Shown piece after piece: positions 11,744 to 22,375 of a stretch of 64,000 nt of DNA. Every line of letters starts with the position of its first letter. The stretch's first letter is position 1. Below the pieces are notes generated by a model. The model did no database searches. It was given only the letters and a program-made list of their open reading frames with translations, and was not told the DNA's origin. This DNA comes from Ilex aquifolium (taxonomy: Eukaryota; Streptophyta; Magnoliopsida; Aquifoliales; Aquifoliaceae), in assembly GCA_951799425.1 (NCBI GenBank), contig OX637395.1:9320951-9384950 (forward strand), read 5' to 3'. Made by a program: the position numbers and the translations under genes.

Positions 11744-12750
11744 TTATAAAAATTATCAAATATTTGTCTATTTGAAAGTTTGGGACATTCACTAAGTAAT
11801 AAAATTGCACTGTCACTTAAATTTTACTATTACCGGATAATCAAAAAAACAATACCCCCTTCACCAAACAATATCTCTTCACCTAGCCTTCCTTTCTAAA
11901 TCCCTTATTGTTTTAGAGGAAGACTCACAAAATACTGAATAAAACTAATAGGAGATAATTTCTTACTGCGTCACTTGATTAGTCATCCATAACTGGGGTT
12001 GTAGGTGTTGAAAGTAATTCGCAATATATTATTTTTACTTAAAAGATAATTCACAACCTTTCGGTGATGAAAATTTCTGGATGATAAACTATATTTGTTG
12101 GATGTATGCCTCATAAAAAAAAACTTACGAGTTTTAAACAACATAAAGGAAATGGTATGTGTATGTTGCATTTAATTAAATAAGTAATAGCAAGATTTTA
12201 GCATTAAATTTACAGAGATGTTTGTTAATCACTTTTGAAATTATGAATAGTTGTTTTGAAGGCAACAATTCATATGCATAGATAGATATTTGGTAACTGA
12301 GTATTAAGTCCAAGAAATGACTTAGAACTTATGGCATTTTTATTATTTACGGGGGTAGCCTAACCTAAATTTTTCAAGAACTCTTGGAAATAATTATAAA
12401 AATTGTTAAAAAAAATAAGGGTAAACTAAATAAGATAGAAAAGATAAATAAATAAAAAAGGTCAAGCCATTATCATTAATTTGATTTTTATAGGACAACA
12501 TAGATGTCCGACCAACTTAAACATACATACACATAACCATCATCCAAACAATTAAATCAAAACCCAATTCAAAGAAGGATCACCACACACAATTCCAACA
12601 AGACCCTTGGGGAAACCAAACCTCAAAACAAGGAAAAAAAAACTAGAAACATGATCATAAATAAAAACTTAAATCAATAGCATATCCAATGAGAAATACG
12701 AACTGAACACTGCCATGAAGATGATTTTGTTGTTTATGTTCGGTCTTCTT
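10936..12750. other. Intergenic; AT microsatellite, no gene seen
   Basis: This stretch contains a (TA)n run at about 11709-11739. A CCGGT-rich patch at about 11092-11180 reads like a degraded repeat end. Open frames such as 11983-12171 have no support. Confidence 0.5.
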
Positions 12751-13281
12751 CTTACCGTACTTTGACCTCTGATCAGCTGTAGCATGGTTGTAATCCCTTT
12801 GATTAGCAGATGACATCGCTGCAAGGACATAGCCACAAGCATCAGCCAATTCAACGAAGGCCTTGCCCGCCTTGGCAACCCACAGTTTGGGCCCTTCCAC
12901 CATCACTGGCTTCATTGCTTTGTTTAAGAACTCTGTCGATGCCTCTACTGCTGCTTCCAAACCCATCTGATTACTTATTCTACATCACCAATACCACAAT
13001 AATTATAAAAATTAATTTAACGCCAACAGTTCAATACATGAACAACCATCCATCTATATAATAAAGAAGCTTACAATTCAAATTTTAAAAGATAAACAAA
13101 ATGACTTTTGTTTTTCGCGGTTCAGATCACTTTAAATTTTACTTTAAAGTTAATCTAACGGCTAATATTAACACCCTAAATTTAATAGGAAAAATAGGCC
13201 CTTAAGGGTGTGTTTGGATTGATTTTTTAAATGTACTTCTAGAAATTATTTCTCATAATTACTTTTAAAAAAAAAATAGTT

Positions 13282-13638
13282 CCACCACCACTGCCACCAC
13301 CGCCACAACCACCATCACCGCCGCAGCTGCCGCCGCCACCACCATTACCACCGCCATCGCCGCCACCACCACCCCTACCACCACCACCACCATCACCGCC
13401 CCCCGCCACCGCCACCACCACCACCGCCACCGTCGCAGCCGCCACCACCACTAGCACCGCCATCGTCATCGCCGCCACTACCATTGCCATCGTCATCGCC
13501 GCCACTACCACCACCACTACCACCACCACCGTCGCCACCACCACCGTCGCCTCCATCGCCATCACCGCCACCACCACCACCACAATCGCTGTCGCCGCCG
13601 CCACCACCACAGTCATTGCCACCCACCACAACCATCAC
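13282..13638. repeat. Degenerate CCACCG/CCACCA triplet array, unit 1
   Basis: About 350 bp of CCA, CCG, TCG and GCC triplets inside the first Helitron unit. All six frames stay open and give homopolymeric Pro, Gly, Val or His proteins. This is a simple repeat, not a gene. Confidence 0.9.
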
Positions 13639-14033
13639 CGTCTCCTACCACCACCACCTCTCACCCCCACTACAACCGATGCTTAAATTCATTTATCTCT
13701 CTTCTATGTTTGTGATTTAATTTTGGATAAGAATATAAATATGTTTATTGTTTACCATTTTTTATTACTCTGTGCCTTCAGACACATGCAATAACTATAT
13801 AATAAAATAACTTACAATTCAAATTTCAAAAGATAAACAAAATGACTTTTACTTTTCGCAGTTCAGATCGCTTTAAATTTTACTTTAAAGTTAATCTAAC
13901 GGCTAATATTAACACCCTAAATTTAATAGGAAAAATAGGCCCCTAAGGGTGTGTTTGGAGTGACTTTTTAAAAGTACTTCTAGAAATTATTTCTCATAAG
14001 TACTTTAAAAAAAAAATAGTGTTTGAAACCGCC

Positions 14034-14570
14034 TCACCACTATCTCTACCACCACCACCGCCACCACCACCACCACTGCCACCACTGCTACCACCACCAC
14101 CATCGTCGCCGCTGCTGCCACCATCGCTGTCGCCGCCGCCACCACTATTGTCGCCGCCACCGCCACCAGCACCGCTATCATCACCACCACCATTGCCGCC
14201 GCCACTCCCACCACCACCACCACCACCATTGCCGCCGCCTCCACCACCACCACCACCACCACCACCACCGCCATCACCACCTCCATCACTGTCGTCGTCG
14301 CCGCCACCACCATCGTCGTCGCTGCCACCACCGCCGTCGCCGCCACCGCCACCACCACCACCACTGCCGCCGCCGCCGCCGTCGCCACCACCACCGCCGT
14401 CATCGTCATCGTCGCCACCACCACCACCATCGTCACCTCTACCACCACCATCACCGCCACCACCACCGCCGCCGCTACCACCGCCACCACCGTCACCACG
14501 GTCATTGCCACTCACCACAACCATCACCGTCTCCTACCACCACCACCATCACCATCTCCTACCACCATCA
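14034..14570. repeat. Degenerate CCACCG/CCACCA triplet array, unit 2
   Basis: About 540 bp of the same triplet composition in the second Helitron unit, longer than the first. Open frames on both strands (Pro-rich, His-rich, Gly-rich) are artefacts of the repeat. Confidence 0.9.
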
Positions 14571-15419
14571 CCTCTCACTCCCATTACAAATATGTTTATT
14601 GTTTACCATTTTTTATTACTTTGTGCCTTCAGGCACAGGCAATAACTAGTATTTACATAAAATACATACAGACGCACATAGATATACTATTCAAGAAAAT
14701 GAAAGCTTACTTGAGTGAGAGAGAAAAAGGAACTAGCTCGTGACTAAAAGTAGGATGTGGAATCGCCGACAAGTTACAGGTTATACTGATATAAACAGGC
14801 TTGCTCTCTTTCAATGTAGTCAATATTGTTGTACCGATCTGTTCATGTGTATCCTCCAAATTATTCACCACAACCTATACCACCAAAAGAATCAATCAAC
14901 ATTAAAAAAAAAATAAACCATTGAATACCCACACAGACACACACACAATCATATCATCATCGTTCGAACTTGATAGCAAGTGACAGTCTGAAAGCATCAC
15001 AGCTTTTGGTTGAAATCAGGTAACCTGATATTGTGATGAAGGATCCGATTAGTTCCATAGTCGCTAGAGTTGGGCCCACCAACCATACAATCACTAGAAG
15101 ATTTTCGCTATAAGCACCGGCGATTGCGTTCAAAACGATCAATCCGCCGACGGTGAATGTCACAACACACGCGCCGACACCGAGGGAACGAGCGTAGCCA
15201 TCGGTTGTGTAGTCAGCATTGAGCTCGTTACAGCAGCTGATAAGATTTCTGTCAAATTCAAACCACACAAAAATAGTAATATCAGGTAACTAAAAGGGAA
15301 AAAAAAAGGTTTTGAAGGCTCACTTAGAGAATTCTTGGATCGAAATCATCTTCGGCGACAATGACTTGGCGCCTGAATGAGCAAGTTTCTTGTACCATGG
15401 AAGTCAAAGCGGTGTAACG

Positions 15420-16847
15420 ATAGTGGTGTTGGTTTATGTTACTCTTATTTTGAGGAAAAAAAAATTTAAATACAAGAAATCATACGTAGCCATTATTGTT
15501 TTTCAAGAACATCAAATTCAATACATGTATCTCAACACCACTCAGCCTTAATCTATCCATCTAATAGTTTACTAGGTCTCTAGGTAAATTTACCAACCTA
15601 ATCTAGTGATTAAACTCAGCAAAGTTTTCAACAAGTTTCTTCATTACCTTACTTTTGGTAGTCTTCAATTCTTTAATATTTAGATTCAACCTTAGACTTA
15701 TACAATCTTTACATGTATATGACGGACATAATTATGCCAACACTAAAATTCCTAACAGACGCCACAATCCCTGATGGTCTTTTGTCCACCACTATATTTA
15801 ATTTCTGATATCAATTAAAACTTTAAGTCCTTCACCACTGCCACTTGTAGTCTCACCACCACCACTATCAGCGGTATACAATAACCCACAACGAGAAACA
15901 AATGGACGTTGTATTCGGTGTCGTCGAACCTAGCGTTAACACTGTTGTTATTGTTGCAACACCATCATCGTCAGCTCCTATTAGTAAAGGGAGATGGTGA
16001 GGTTTGGTGTCTTCTATCTTTATTGGTAACTAGGGGCCGTGCACACATGACACCCGTGTGCAAATAAAAAGAAAACGAAAGACAAAACCCTATCATAATA
16101 GATAAATTTCGATGATTATGCAAATTATTGGGGGGTGGGGGGGGGGGGGGGGGGGGGGGGAGGGTTAAGTGGAGTAATGAAGTTAAAAGGAAAGTTATGC
16201 GTGGTTAAAGCGAAAAAATGAAGGGTATTGTAGACTTTTTATTGGGTGGACACCAAACTCCACCATTTTAATTTGTACATTATGTAGTAATTAATTACAC
16301 ATCTATATACTAATATCCCATGTTTTCTTTCATTTAACCATTTATAACTTTTATTATATCATATTTAACCACTTATAACTTCTCTTGTACCACATTTAAC
16401 CGCCTAACTTTATATGTTACAATTCATCCTACTTCTATATCTTGCACCTTTTTCCTATCTACACATGGTTATCATGTGTGTCGACCCTAGTATAATAAAG
16501 AGAAGGGATTTGGTATCTTCTCACTTTATTGATAGTTATGAGTACTTAATTACAAGTCTATTATTAATATCTTATGTTTTATTTCATATAAGCACCTACA
16601 GTTTCTCATCTACCAGATTTAACCAACTGTAAACTTCCCACGTTTAACCACATGTAACTTTCCCTGTTCAAAATTTAACCACTTGTAACTGTCCATCTCC
16701 CAATTTAACCACCTAGATTTATCTTATTTAATCCCTTCTCACTTATGCGTCTTTCTCCTTTATTCTATTTGCAAACAAGCATCGTATGTGCATGTCCCGT
16801 AGTATACATATAAAAGAGAAAACTAGTCTAAATCTCGAAAGCCCAAA
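15420..16847. other. Intergenic; homopolymer G tract, no gene seen
   Basis: AT-rich sequence with one striking G tract at 16130-16160, where the longest uninterrupted run is about 24 G (16137-16160). Open frame 16414-16632 has no support. Confidence 0.5.
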
Positions 16848-17010
16848 TGCTGCGTTTGGTACGCGGTAATGCTTTTTAGTAGGAATGTAATGAGTTTGGG
16901 AATAGAATGAAATGTGCATTATCATTCCAATGTTTGGCAGCTGTTTAGGATTAAGTGCTGGAATGGAATGTTCATTCCATTCTTATGTTTGGATAAAACA
17001 ATTTTTTTTA

Positions 17011-17294
17011 GGGAAATTTGGAGGCCGGTCCCCTTATATGGACTTGTTTGGACTTAAGTCCGTCAAGGAAACTTATTTGTTATGAAGTCCGTTTTTTGTC
17101 AATTTTACCATACTATCCCTTCCCTTTAGAAGTGAAATAAAACTAAAAATTAAAAACTCCTAAATCTTAGGAGTTTGACTAACATTAAAATCTTTTCTCT
17201 CTCATATATATATATATATCTATATATAGGTTAAGAGTTTGACTCACATTAAAATTTTGCCTCTCTCTTATCTATCTATATCCATATATAGGTT

Positions 17295-17346
<52 letters not shown>

Positions 17347-17775
17347 ACATTAAAAATAAAAAATAGTAACATTCAAATACAAAAAAAGTTATGATTTGGA
17401 TACAAAAAATAATACATTTAAACACAAAAAAATAGTAACATTTAAACATAAAAAAAAATTGAAACATTCAATATTAATATTTTTAAAAAATAACAACAGT
17501 AACATGTTCAACAAAAATTGTAACATACTTAACAATAATTATTTTTCTCAAATTCAAACGCAAAAAATAGTACCATTCAAACACAAAAAATAGTAATATT
17601 CAAAAACAAAACAAATAGTAACATTGAATATTAATATTTAGTAAAATAATAGTAGTAACATGCTCAACAAAAACAGTAACATGCTCAAAATAATAGGAAC
17701 ATGAACAGTAACATACTCAACAAAAGTAGTAACATGAACAGTAACATAATAAAAAAAAATAGTAACATGAATTTG

Positions 17776-17811
<36 letters not shown>

Positions 17812-17834
17812 GGAGAGAGAAAGAGTTTTGAATT

Positions 17835-17915
<81 letters not shown>

Positions 17916-18171
17916 TTTGAATTTGAATTTTAAATTTATGATGGAGATTTTATTGGCATATTTTAATTGACCTTGAATTAAGGGATAACAATTTCCAAAA
18001 TAGGAAATTAATTTAACTTCCTTTCAAGGAAGGGTATTTTTGAGATAAAAAAAAAAAGTGGACTTAAGTCATTACATATAATTTTAAACATGGATTTAGC
18101 CCCTTATAAGTTTCCTTACCGGACTCATCTCCAAACAAGTACATCTAGGGGGACTCACTTCCAATTTTCAC
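17011..18171. mobile_element. Non-autonomous Mutator-like element, 9-bp TSD
   Basis: It is flanked by identical 9-mers TTTTTTTTA at 17002-17010 and 18172-18180. The terminal inverted repeats are about 75 nt. The left one reads GGGAAATTTGGAGGCCGGTC then ACTTGTTTGGAC and GTCAAGGAAACTTAT. The right one in reverse reads GTGAAAATTGGAAGTGAGTC then ACTTGTTTGGAG and GTAAGGAAACTTAT. The interior has no transposase. It consists of TA and TA/GA microsatellites (about 17295-17342, 17778-17820, 17838-17908) and a degenerate tandem repeat of AATAGTAACATTCAAACACA type (about 17341-17770). Confidence 0.8.
17341..17770. repeat. Degenerate tandem repeat, AATAGTAACATTCAAACACAAA-type
   Basis: More than a dozen variants of (AAAA)TAGTAACAT(TCAAACACAAA) or AGTAACATG(CTCAACA) follow each other with a period of about 20-25 nt. 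They fill most of the MULE interior between two microsatellite blocks. Confidence 0.7.
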
Positions 18172-18197
18172 TTTTTTTTATTGGAATGGAAACAACT

Positions 18198-18693
18198 TTA
18201 ACTAAAATATCCATAGTGATTAAAAATAATTAATAACAATTTTTTTTTATGATTGCGATTACCTTTAAAAGTTATGTGAAAATTTATAAATCGTTGTTTT
18301 ATAACTCGATTTTTCACGTGATGTGTAAGGATATGCAAGAAAATAGCCACTTGCTCATCAATCTCCATGTTTTTGGTATGTTTTAACTTTCCTATTGTCT
18401 CGAGCATGAAACATAACCTAATGAATGCTCGTCTATTCATCCTAAGTTGAGAAATACATGCATCATCACTCGCATAAGCATAGTCATAGACAACAGTCCT
18501 GCTTGCAAAGAAGTCATTGTGATATCTTTGACCTCTTAATGATTTTTTTCTCATATAGTAAAGGATGACAATAGACATCATATGAAAAAAACAATTGACT
18601 AAATGCATGATTTTGGTCCACAACACAAATAATGCAATCAATTTCTTCTTCTTTATCATTTTCCTTCTTACTAGACTTAAACGAGTCATAACT
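18198..18693 (-). pseudogene. Harbinger (PIF) transposase N-terminal remnant
   Basis: The reading frame opens after an acceptor-like TTTTTGTGACAG (about 18705-18694). It contains ACISQLRMNRRAFIRLCFMLETIG then EIDEQVAIFLHILTHHVKNRVIKQRF. This is the helical segment (DUF8040-type) that precedes the DDE nuclease domain in plant HARBI1-like transposases. The catalytic DDE domain that should follow is absent: the frame runs into terminal-repeat-like sequence next to the MULE insertion. The product cannot cut DNA. Family assignment is from motif recognition; the N-terminal part is AT-rich and may be intronic. Confidence 0.75.
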
Positions 18694-18699
18694 GTCACA

Positions 18700-20140
18700 A
18701 AAATTACAAAGAAAAAATCAGTATTTGGGATGTAGAACTTGAAGCAGAGTCACCTGGACATAAGATGGTGAATAATTTTATCAAACACCTAGTAGTATAA
18801 AAGCACATATTTACCATTTTAACTACAAATTCTTATGTGGGTATGTAAAATTAAATGTTTCCTACTCAGGGCACACCCTTCAGACACAGTACCCAAACTT
18901 TAGGCCAGTGATTTTCGAGAGCAATCTCATAAACATGTACTAAAAAATATAAAAACTTCTACTTCACCACTTATAAATTCAAATAAGGAAAACAAAGAGG
19001 AAGTAGATCACCTAACAAAATACATAACAGAGATTACCACTATGTATGAATAGATGACTCATCAAATTCCCCATACAAAATGAATCATCAAGCAAGTATA
19101 GATCAAAACACCAACGATTATCCAAGAGCAAAACCCACCAAGGAAAATTAGTAATTACACAGTTAAAAGCAACAATTTCCCACACGAAAGAAAGAATTGA
19201 AGAGGATATTTCTAACCAAAAACCAACAAGAAAGAATCAATGGCAAGTCAAACTGAAAGCATAGAAGAAAATTACCATGGAAAGTGTTAAATGGTAAAAA
19301 TAAAAAAATCCGTTGTTCAGTGAATTTTTTTGAGTAAGGTTCACAACTCGTATTATTCGAAAAGGTCCTGAGCACACTCGTTATATTACAAAATTTTACG
19401 TATAGCCACGATTAATTTTAGAGTTAGTTGACTAGACCGAAGACATGAGTCCGATTACTATCCCTAAAATGTGGTTATGCCATTATACACAGCTAAAAAA
19501 AAAGGGACTTGTGTGCTGGAAGTTTAAACAAAGGCCAGCTGCCCGACATGCTAAAAATAAGATAAAAGAAAGGGCCAAAAGATCTTTTACAAAGGTAAGG
19601 GGCTGACGGTTATAAAAGAGGCAATTTCTTTAGCAAATAAATGTGGAAAATCCACTAACTAAGAATTGGTTACTAATGGAGGAAGTGCTAGTTGCTGGCA
19701 TGTTGAAGGAAAACCAGCTGCCCCTACATGCAAACAAAAAATCCTCTAAAAGGCCTTGCCACTAGTGTCAAAGGTATATTAGGCCTTGCAAAGACTAGAA
19801 TTGCATTGCATTCACAACTTGCTAATACATTTGACTTCCAAAGGAAATTTGCAATCTGCCTATCCTCATCAGTACAATTGTTCATCGTTGTTATCGGTGG
19901 ACCAACAAGGCCATGGAGGGACAGAAATAAGTACAATTGTTCCCTACACTACATTTGAGAGCACAATCTATGTGAGTAAAATGAAAATGCTTCTGTCAGA
20001 CATTTTCTCAAACACCTTCAAAGCAAGACCCAAATCACCACAACCCAATTACATTTGTATCGGTGCAGGAGATTAGTTTCGTAGGTGGTGTCGAAACCTT
20101 GTAAATAAAGATCAGTAGTGAAAAGAGAATGAGAAATTAC
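18700..20140. other. Interior of Harbinger-like element, no clear gene
   Basis: Contains a pair of related GCCAGCTGCCC / CCAGCTGCCCC patches near 19540 and 19715. A minus-strand frame (19936-19724) could be an exon but matches nothing I know. No protein family is recognised. Confidence 0.4.
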
Positions 20141-20215
20141 CTGAGATTTGTTGCAAAGGTCAAATTTGATCTGGTCTTGGTCTTGGTCTTGGTCTTGGTC
20201 GTGGATCTGGTGCAT
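20141..20215 (-). other. Exon-like segment with Asp-Gln repeat, function unknown
   Basis: On the minus strand, ATG (20215) opens 25 codons beginning MHQIH followed by five Asp-Gln pairs. They end at CAG before a good donor GTAATT (20140-20135). Upstream is a CT-rich, UTR-like tract with a GA/CT microsatellite (20313-20338). The repeat comes from a GGTCTT microsatellite (20172-20201). It could be exon 1 of the Harbinger gene, whose remnant lies downstream on the same strand, or of a captured host gene. No partner exon was identified. Confidence 0.35.
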
Positions 20216-20370
20216 TGCTTCACCGAAGAGAGTGACAGGGAGGGAAGGAGGGGGACGCCATAGATCTGATGAGAGTGTGCCAGAGAGAGATGCAAATCTG
20301 ATGAGAGTTTGCAAGAGAGAGAGAGAGAGAGAGAGACGAGATAGACTGAGAGAGCAAATCAAAGATTTAA

Positions 20371-20583
20371 GGTCCCGTTTGGTAACGTTTTCGTTTTTCG
20401 TTTTTTTTTTAATTTTTAGAGTAAACAAGAAAAAAAAAAACTCGTTTGATAACCAATTTTGTTTTTTTTTTCTGCCACAGTTTTGTAAACGAGGGGCGAT
20501 TTTCAAAAACCAAAAAAAATTGTTTTCAATTTTCGTTTTTCGTTTTTGAAAAACGAAAAACAGAAACGTTACCAAACGGGACC
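20371..20583. mobile_element. MITE with GGTCCCGTTTGGTAACGTTT terminal repeats
   Basis: A 213-bp element whose first 20 bases are repeated, with one or two mismatches, as the exact inverse at the right end (AACGTTACCAAACGGGACC). Subterminal TTCGTTTTTCG / CGAAAAACGAA repeats extend the pairing. The terminal sequence is of hAT/Harbinger MITE type. I see no clear target duplication (TAA left, TGA right). It lies just upstream of the exon-like segment at 20141-20215. Confidence 0.8.
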
Positions 20584-20810
20584 TGAGCGATAATTTTTTT
20601 TTTTTTTTTCAGATGGATTGGACTATTACCGAGTGGAGTGGGAATGGAGGATACCATGTTGGATTTGATAATGTCTAATCCCATAATTTGTGGGATTAGA
20701 TATTCTTTTGGAATGGGAATGAATCCTGCAAACCAAACATTAGAATAGGTATTCCCATGAAATATCCATTCTATTCCTAAGGCCTAATATCATGTACTAA
20801 ACATAGTGTA

Positions 20811-21324
20811 AGAGAAAAACATTTTTTAATTTTGAAATATGCGACTTTTTAGACCATTTAATTGTTCATTTTTGTTTACATAAGACTTTCTGTTTGGACC
20901 TATTGATCTATAAATTTTATTTTGTGGACTTGTGGTCCATTTTTTTGCAATTTATCTTTGACATGGGGGTTGTCCATGGGTTAGTGCTTGTCAATAGAAT
21001 TTCGACCTCAACTGACCCTTTTTGATTCAGTTTTTTTTTTTTCCCTGTGGGAGGAAGATGAATCAATGGAAAAAATGGAATTTTGATCCAACGTTTCTAC
21101 TTGGTCAATTTCTGGAAAGTCATTCTTAATTAATGATTGAACAATTAAAGTGTATTTACCACAACTACCGCTGTCAATACGCTTTTACATTTGATTTTGC
21201 AATGCTACTTAAAAACTCTACACTAGATAGATCAACCAGCGACATGACATGTTTCATAGTCCATGTGGGCCTAAGTTGGATGCCAAGCACCCAAAATCGC
21301 CCATTTCATTCGATGAGCCTGACT
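20811..21324. other. Intergenic host DNA, no gene seen
   Basis: Short AT-rich stretch between the Harbinger-like element and the large Tat element. It ends in AAAAT (21325-21329), the Tat target duplication. Confidence 0.5.
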
Positions 21325-21329
21325 AAAAT

Positions 21330-22199
21330 TGATGGCGTAAATCTACGCGTATGAGCTAGGGAACAGGGTCATCTGATGTGAATGATTTGTGTAGAACTAA
21401 GGACGATCTCTGAGCTACCAGGCCTATGCTTGATAATGCAGTATGATATTTAAGGGATGTGAGGAAGGGGGTGATGGCGTAAATCTACGCGAATGAGCTA
21501 TGGGACTGGATTATGTGGTATGAACGATCTGTGTGGGGCTTGATATGGCATCTGAGCTACAAGGCTCGTGTATCGATGGACGAATGCTCTAATTAACCGA
21601 CATGTAGTGCGTGTGATACAGTAGAAGTATAGTGGTTCACCGGCTAATGAGCTCGGCTAGTCCACTCTCTAATGGAGACTCTTGCTCCTTTCTCTTTATT
21701 GATGAATTGACTGTGTTACAGTAGAATACTCAGGGTATTAGGGTTTCCAGTCGCTCTCTCCTCCCAATGGAGGCTGTCATTCCCTTTTATCGCCTCATGC
21801 TCACCTCTAATCCGGAGTTATATCCTATATTGAAGGGATCAAGCCCTACCTCCATCTATAATCCCGGGATCGCTTAAAATCCATTCGGCCGGCTTTCAAA
21901 GTCCTCCTCCTGGTATAAATCTTCGCCTTTCTCTATGGGATCCTCTCCTTGATTTTAGGAGAGGATCGTGGTTGGTTACAGATTTCATGCTTTGGATTGA
22001 CTTCATTCTCCTTATGATGGTATCTGCTGTCGACTTGCTGTCCTCTTAACATTTATCACCTAGTGTCTTCAGCTGGGAGTACAAGTGTTGACTGGTCGAG
22101 CTCAGACCGTGGCTGGGTGAGCTCGGTTTATCTTCCCTGTCCTCTAGAGCTGAGCTCTTTTCCTGAGCTCGTGTCTGGGGTTTATTTTAAGTATCATCA
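21330..22199 (-). repeat. 3' LTR of Tat E1
   Basis: 870 bp, bounded by TGATG...CATCA. The first ~90 bp are repeated imperfectly about 143 bp further on: GATGGCGTAAATCTACGCG occurs at 21331 and again at about 21473. On the plus strand there is a TATAAAT at about 21915, facing the antisense genes. Confidence 0.92.
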
Positions 22200-22222
22200 G
22201 TTGCCCCCCAGCCCTTGCCTTA
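22200..22222 (-). promoter_or_regulatory. Polypurine tract of E1
   Basis: Read on the minus strand, AAGGGCTGGGGGGCAAC abuts the LTR. The same 17 bases precede the 3' LTR of E2 (59134-59150), so plus-strand priming signals are conserved between the elements. Confidence 0.8.
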
Positions 22223-22362
22223 GGATCTTAGGCGGGGGCTGACCTGTATTCCAGTCAGAGTTAAATATGCACGTGGCTAGCACGTGACTTGAAGATTTTT
22301 GATGGTTAGTAGAAATCATGACTCTCCTCGACTCCCGCGCATGTCTCAGCCCACGTTCCCCA

Positions 22363-22375
22363 AGCTTTAAATGCC
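22363..22375 (+). promoter_or_regulatory. TATA-like box for antisense gene aORF1 (E1)
   Basis: AGCTTTAAATGCC lies in the internal region, 480 bp upstream of the aORF1 ATG. The identical 13-mer occurs at the equivalent place in E2 (58968-58980, other strand), although surrounding bases differ. It is followed by a CT-rich leader. Conservation suggests that it is the core promoter for the antisense gene, separate from the LTR. Confidence 0.55.

Larger units (their letters stand above)
13053..14649 (+). mobile_element. Non-autonomous Helitron-like element(s), tandem
   Basis: The 5' end TCTATATAATAAAG follows an A at 13052. The 3' end CTAG (14646-14649) precedes a T at 14650, giving the A^T insertion without duplication expected of Helitrons. 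A perfect hairpin, GTGCC-TTCA-GGCAC (14623-14636), lies 9 nt before the CTAG, as in Helitron 3' termini. Inside are two tandem units with the same left part (TTACAATTCAAATTT, GGCTAATATTAACACCCTAAATTTAA, GTGTGTTTGGA). The first is 13053 to about 13795. Its hairpin has one mismatch (GTGCC-TTCA-GACAC, 13772-13785). No RepHel protein is encoded. The insertion lies inside a PDC pseudogene intron. Confidence 0.72.
12760..15400 (-). pseudogene. PDC: Pyruvate decarboxylase pseudogene, truncated
   Basis: Exon-like blocks run right to left. (i) 15248-14970: after acceptor TTTGACAG it reads [46 protein letters not shown], the ThDP-enzyme N-terminal domain of plant PDC. A one-base loss near 15090 shifts the frame, and a TGA follows in the shifted frame near 15000. 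(ii) 14874-14711: VVVNNLEDTHEQI..TLKESKPVYISITCNLSAIPHPTFS, with AG and GTAAGC borders. (iii) 12979 to about 12760: ISNQMGLEAAVEASTEFLNKAMKPVMVEGPKLWVAKA..AFVELADACGY, then frame loss. A weak exon-1 trace lies at 15400-15322. Two thirds of the ~600-residue enzyme, including the ThDP-binding C-terminal domain, is absent. The functional enzyme converts pyruvate to acetaldehyde in the cytosol. This copy cannot. Confidence 0.9.
16848..20810 (-). mobile_element. Decayed PIF/Harbinger-like element (approximate ends)
   Basis: The left end, near GCGTTTGGTACGCGGTAATG, and the right end in reverse, near ATGTTTAGTACATGATATTAG, look like diverged terminal inverted repeats. Both continue into GGAATG/ATTCC-rich subterminal sequence. 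Between them lies a Harbinger transposase remnant on the minus strand. A MULE (17011-18171) and a MITE (20371-20583) are inserted within it. The ends and the 3-bp target duplication are not resolved, so the boundaries are inferred. Confidence 0.5.

Noticed and set aside
13239..14649. Long Pro-, Gly-, His- and Val-rich open frames on both strands
   Set aside because: All come from the CCA/CCG triplet arrays, which lack stops in most frames. Overlapping frames on both strands are equally open, so this is a simple repeat, not a protein gene.
20371..20583. An exon continuing the frame 20575-20018 through the MITE
   Set aside because: The frame crosses a transposon with perfect terminal repeats. 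Low-complexity Phe/Lys codons there come from the T/A-rich inverted repeats.
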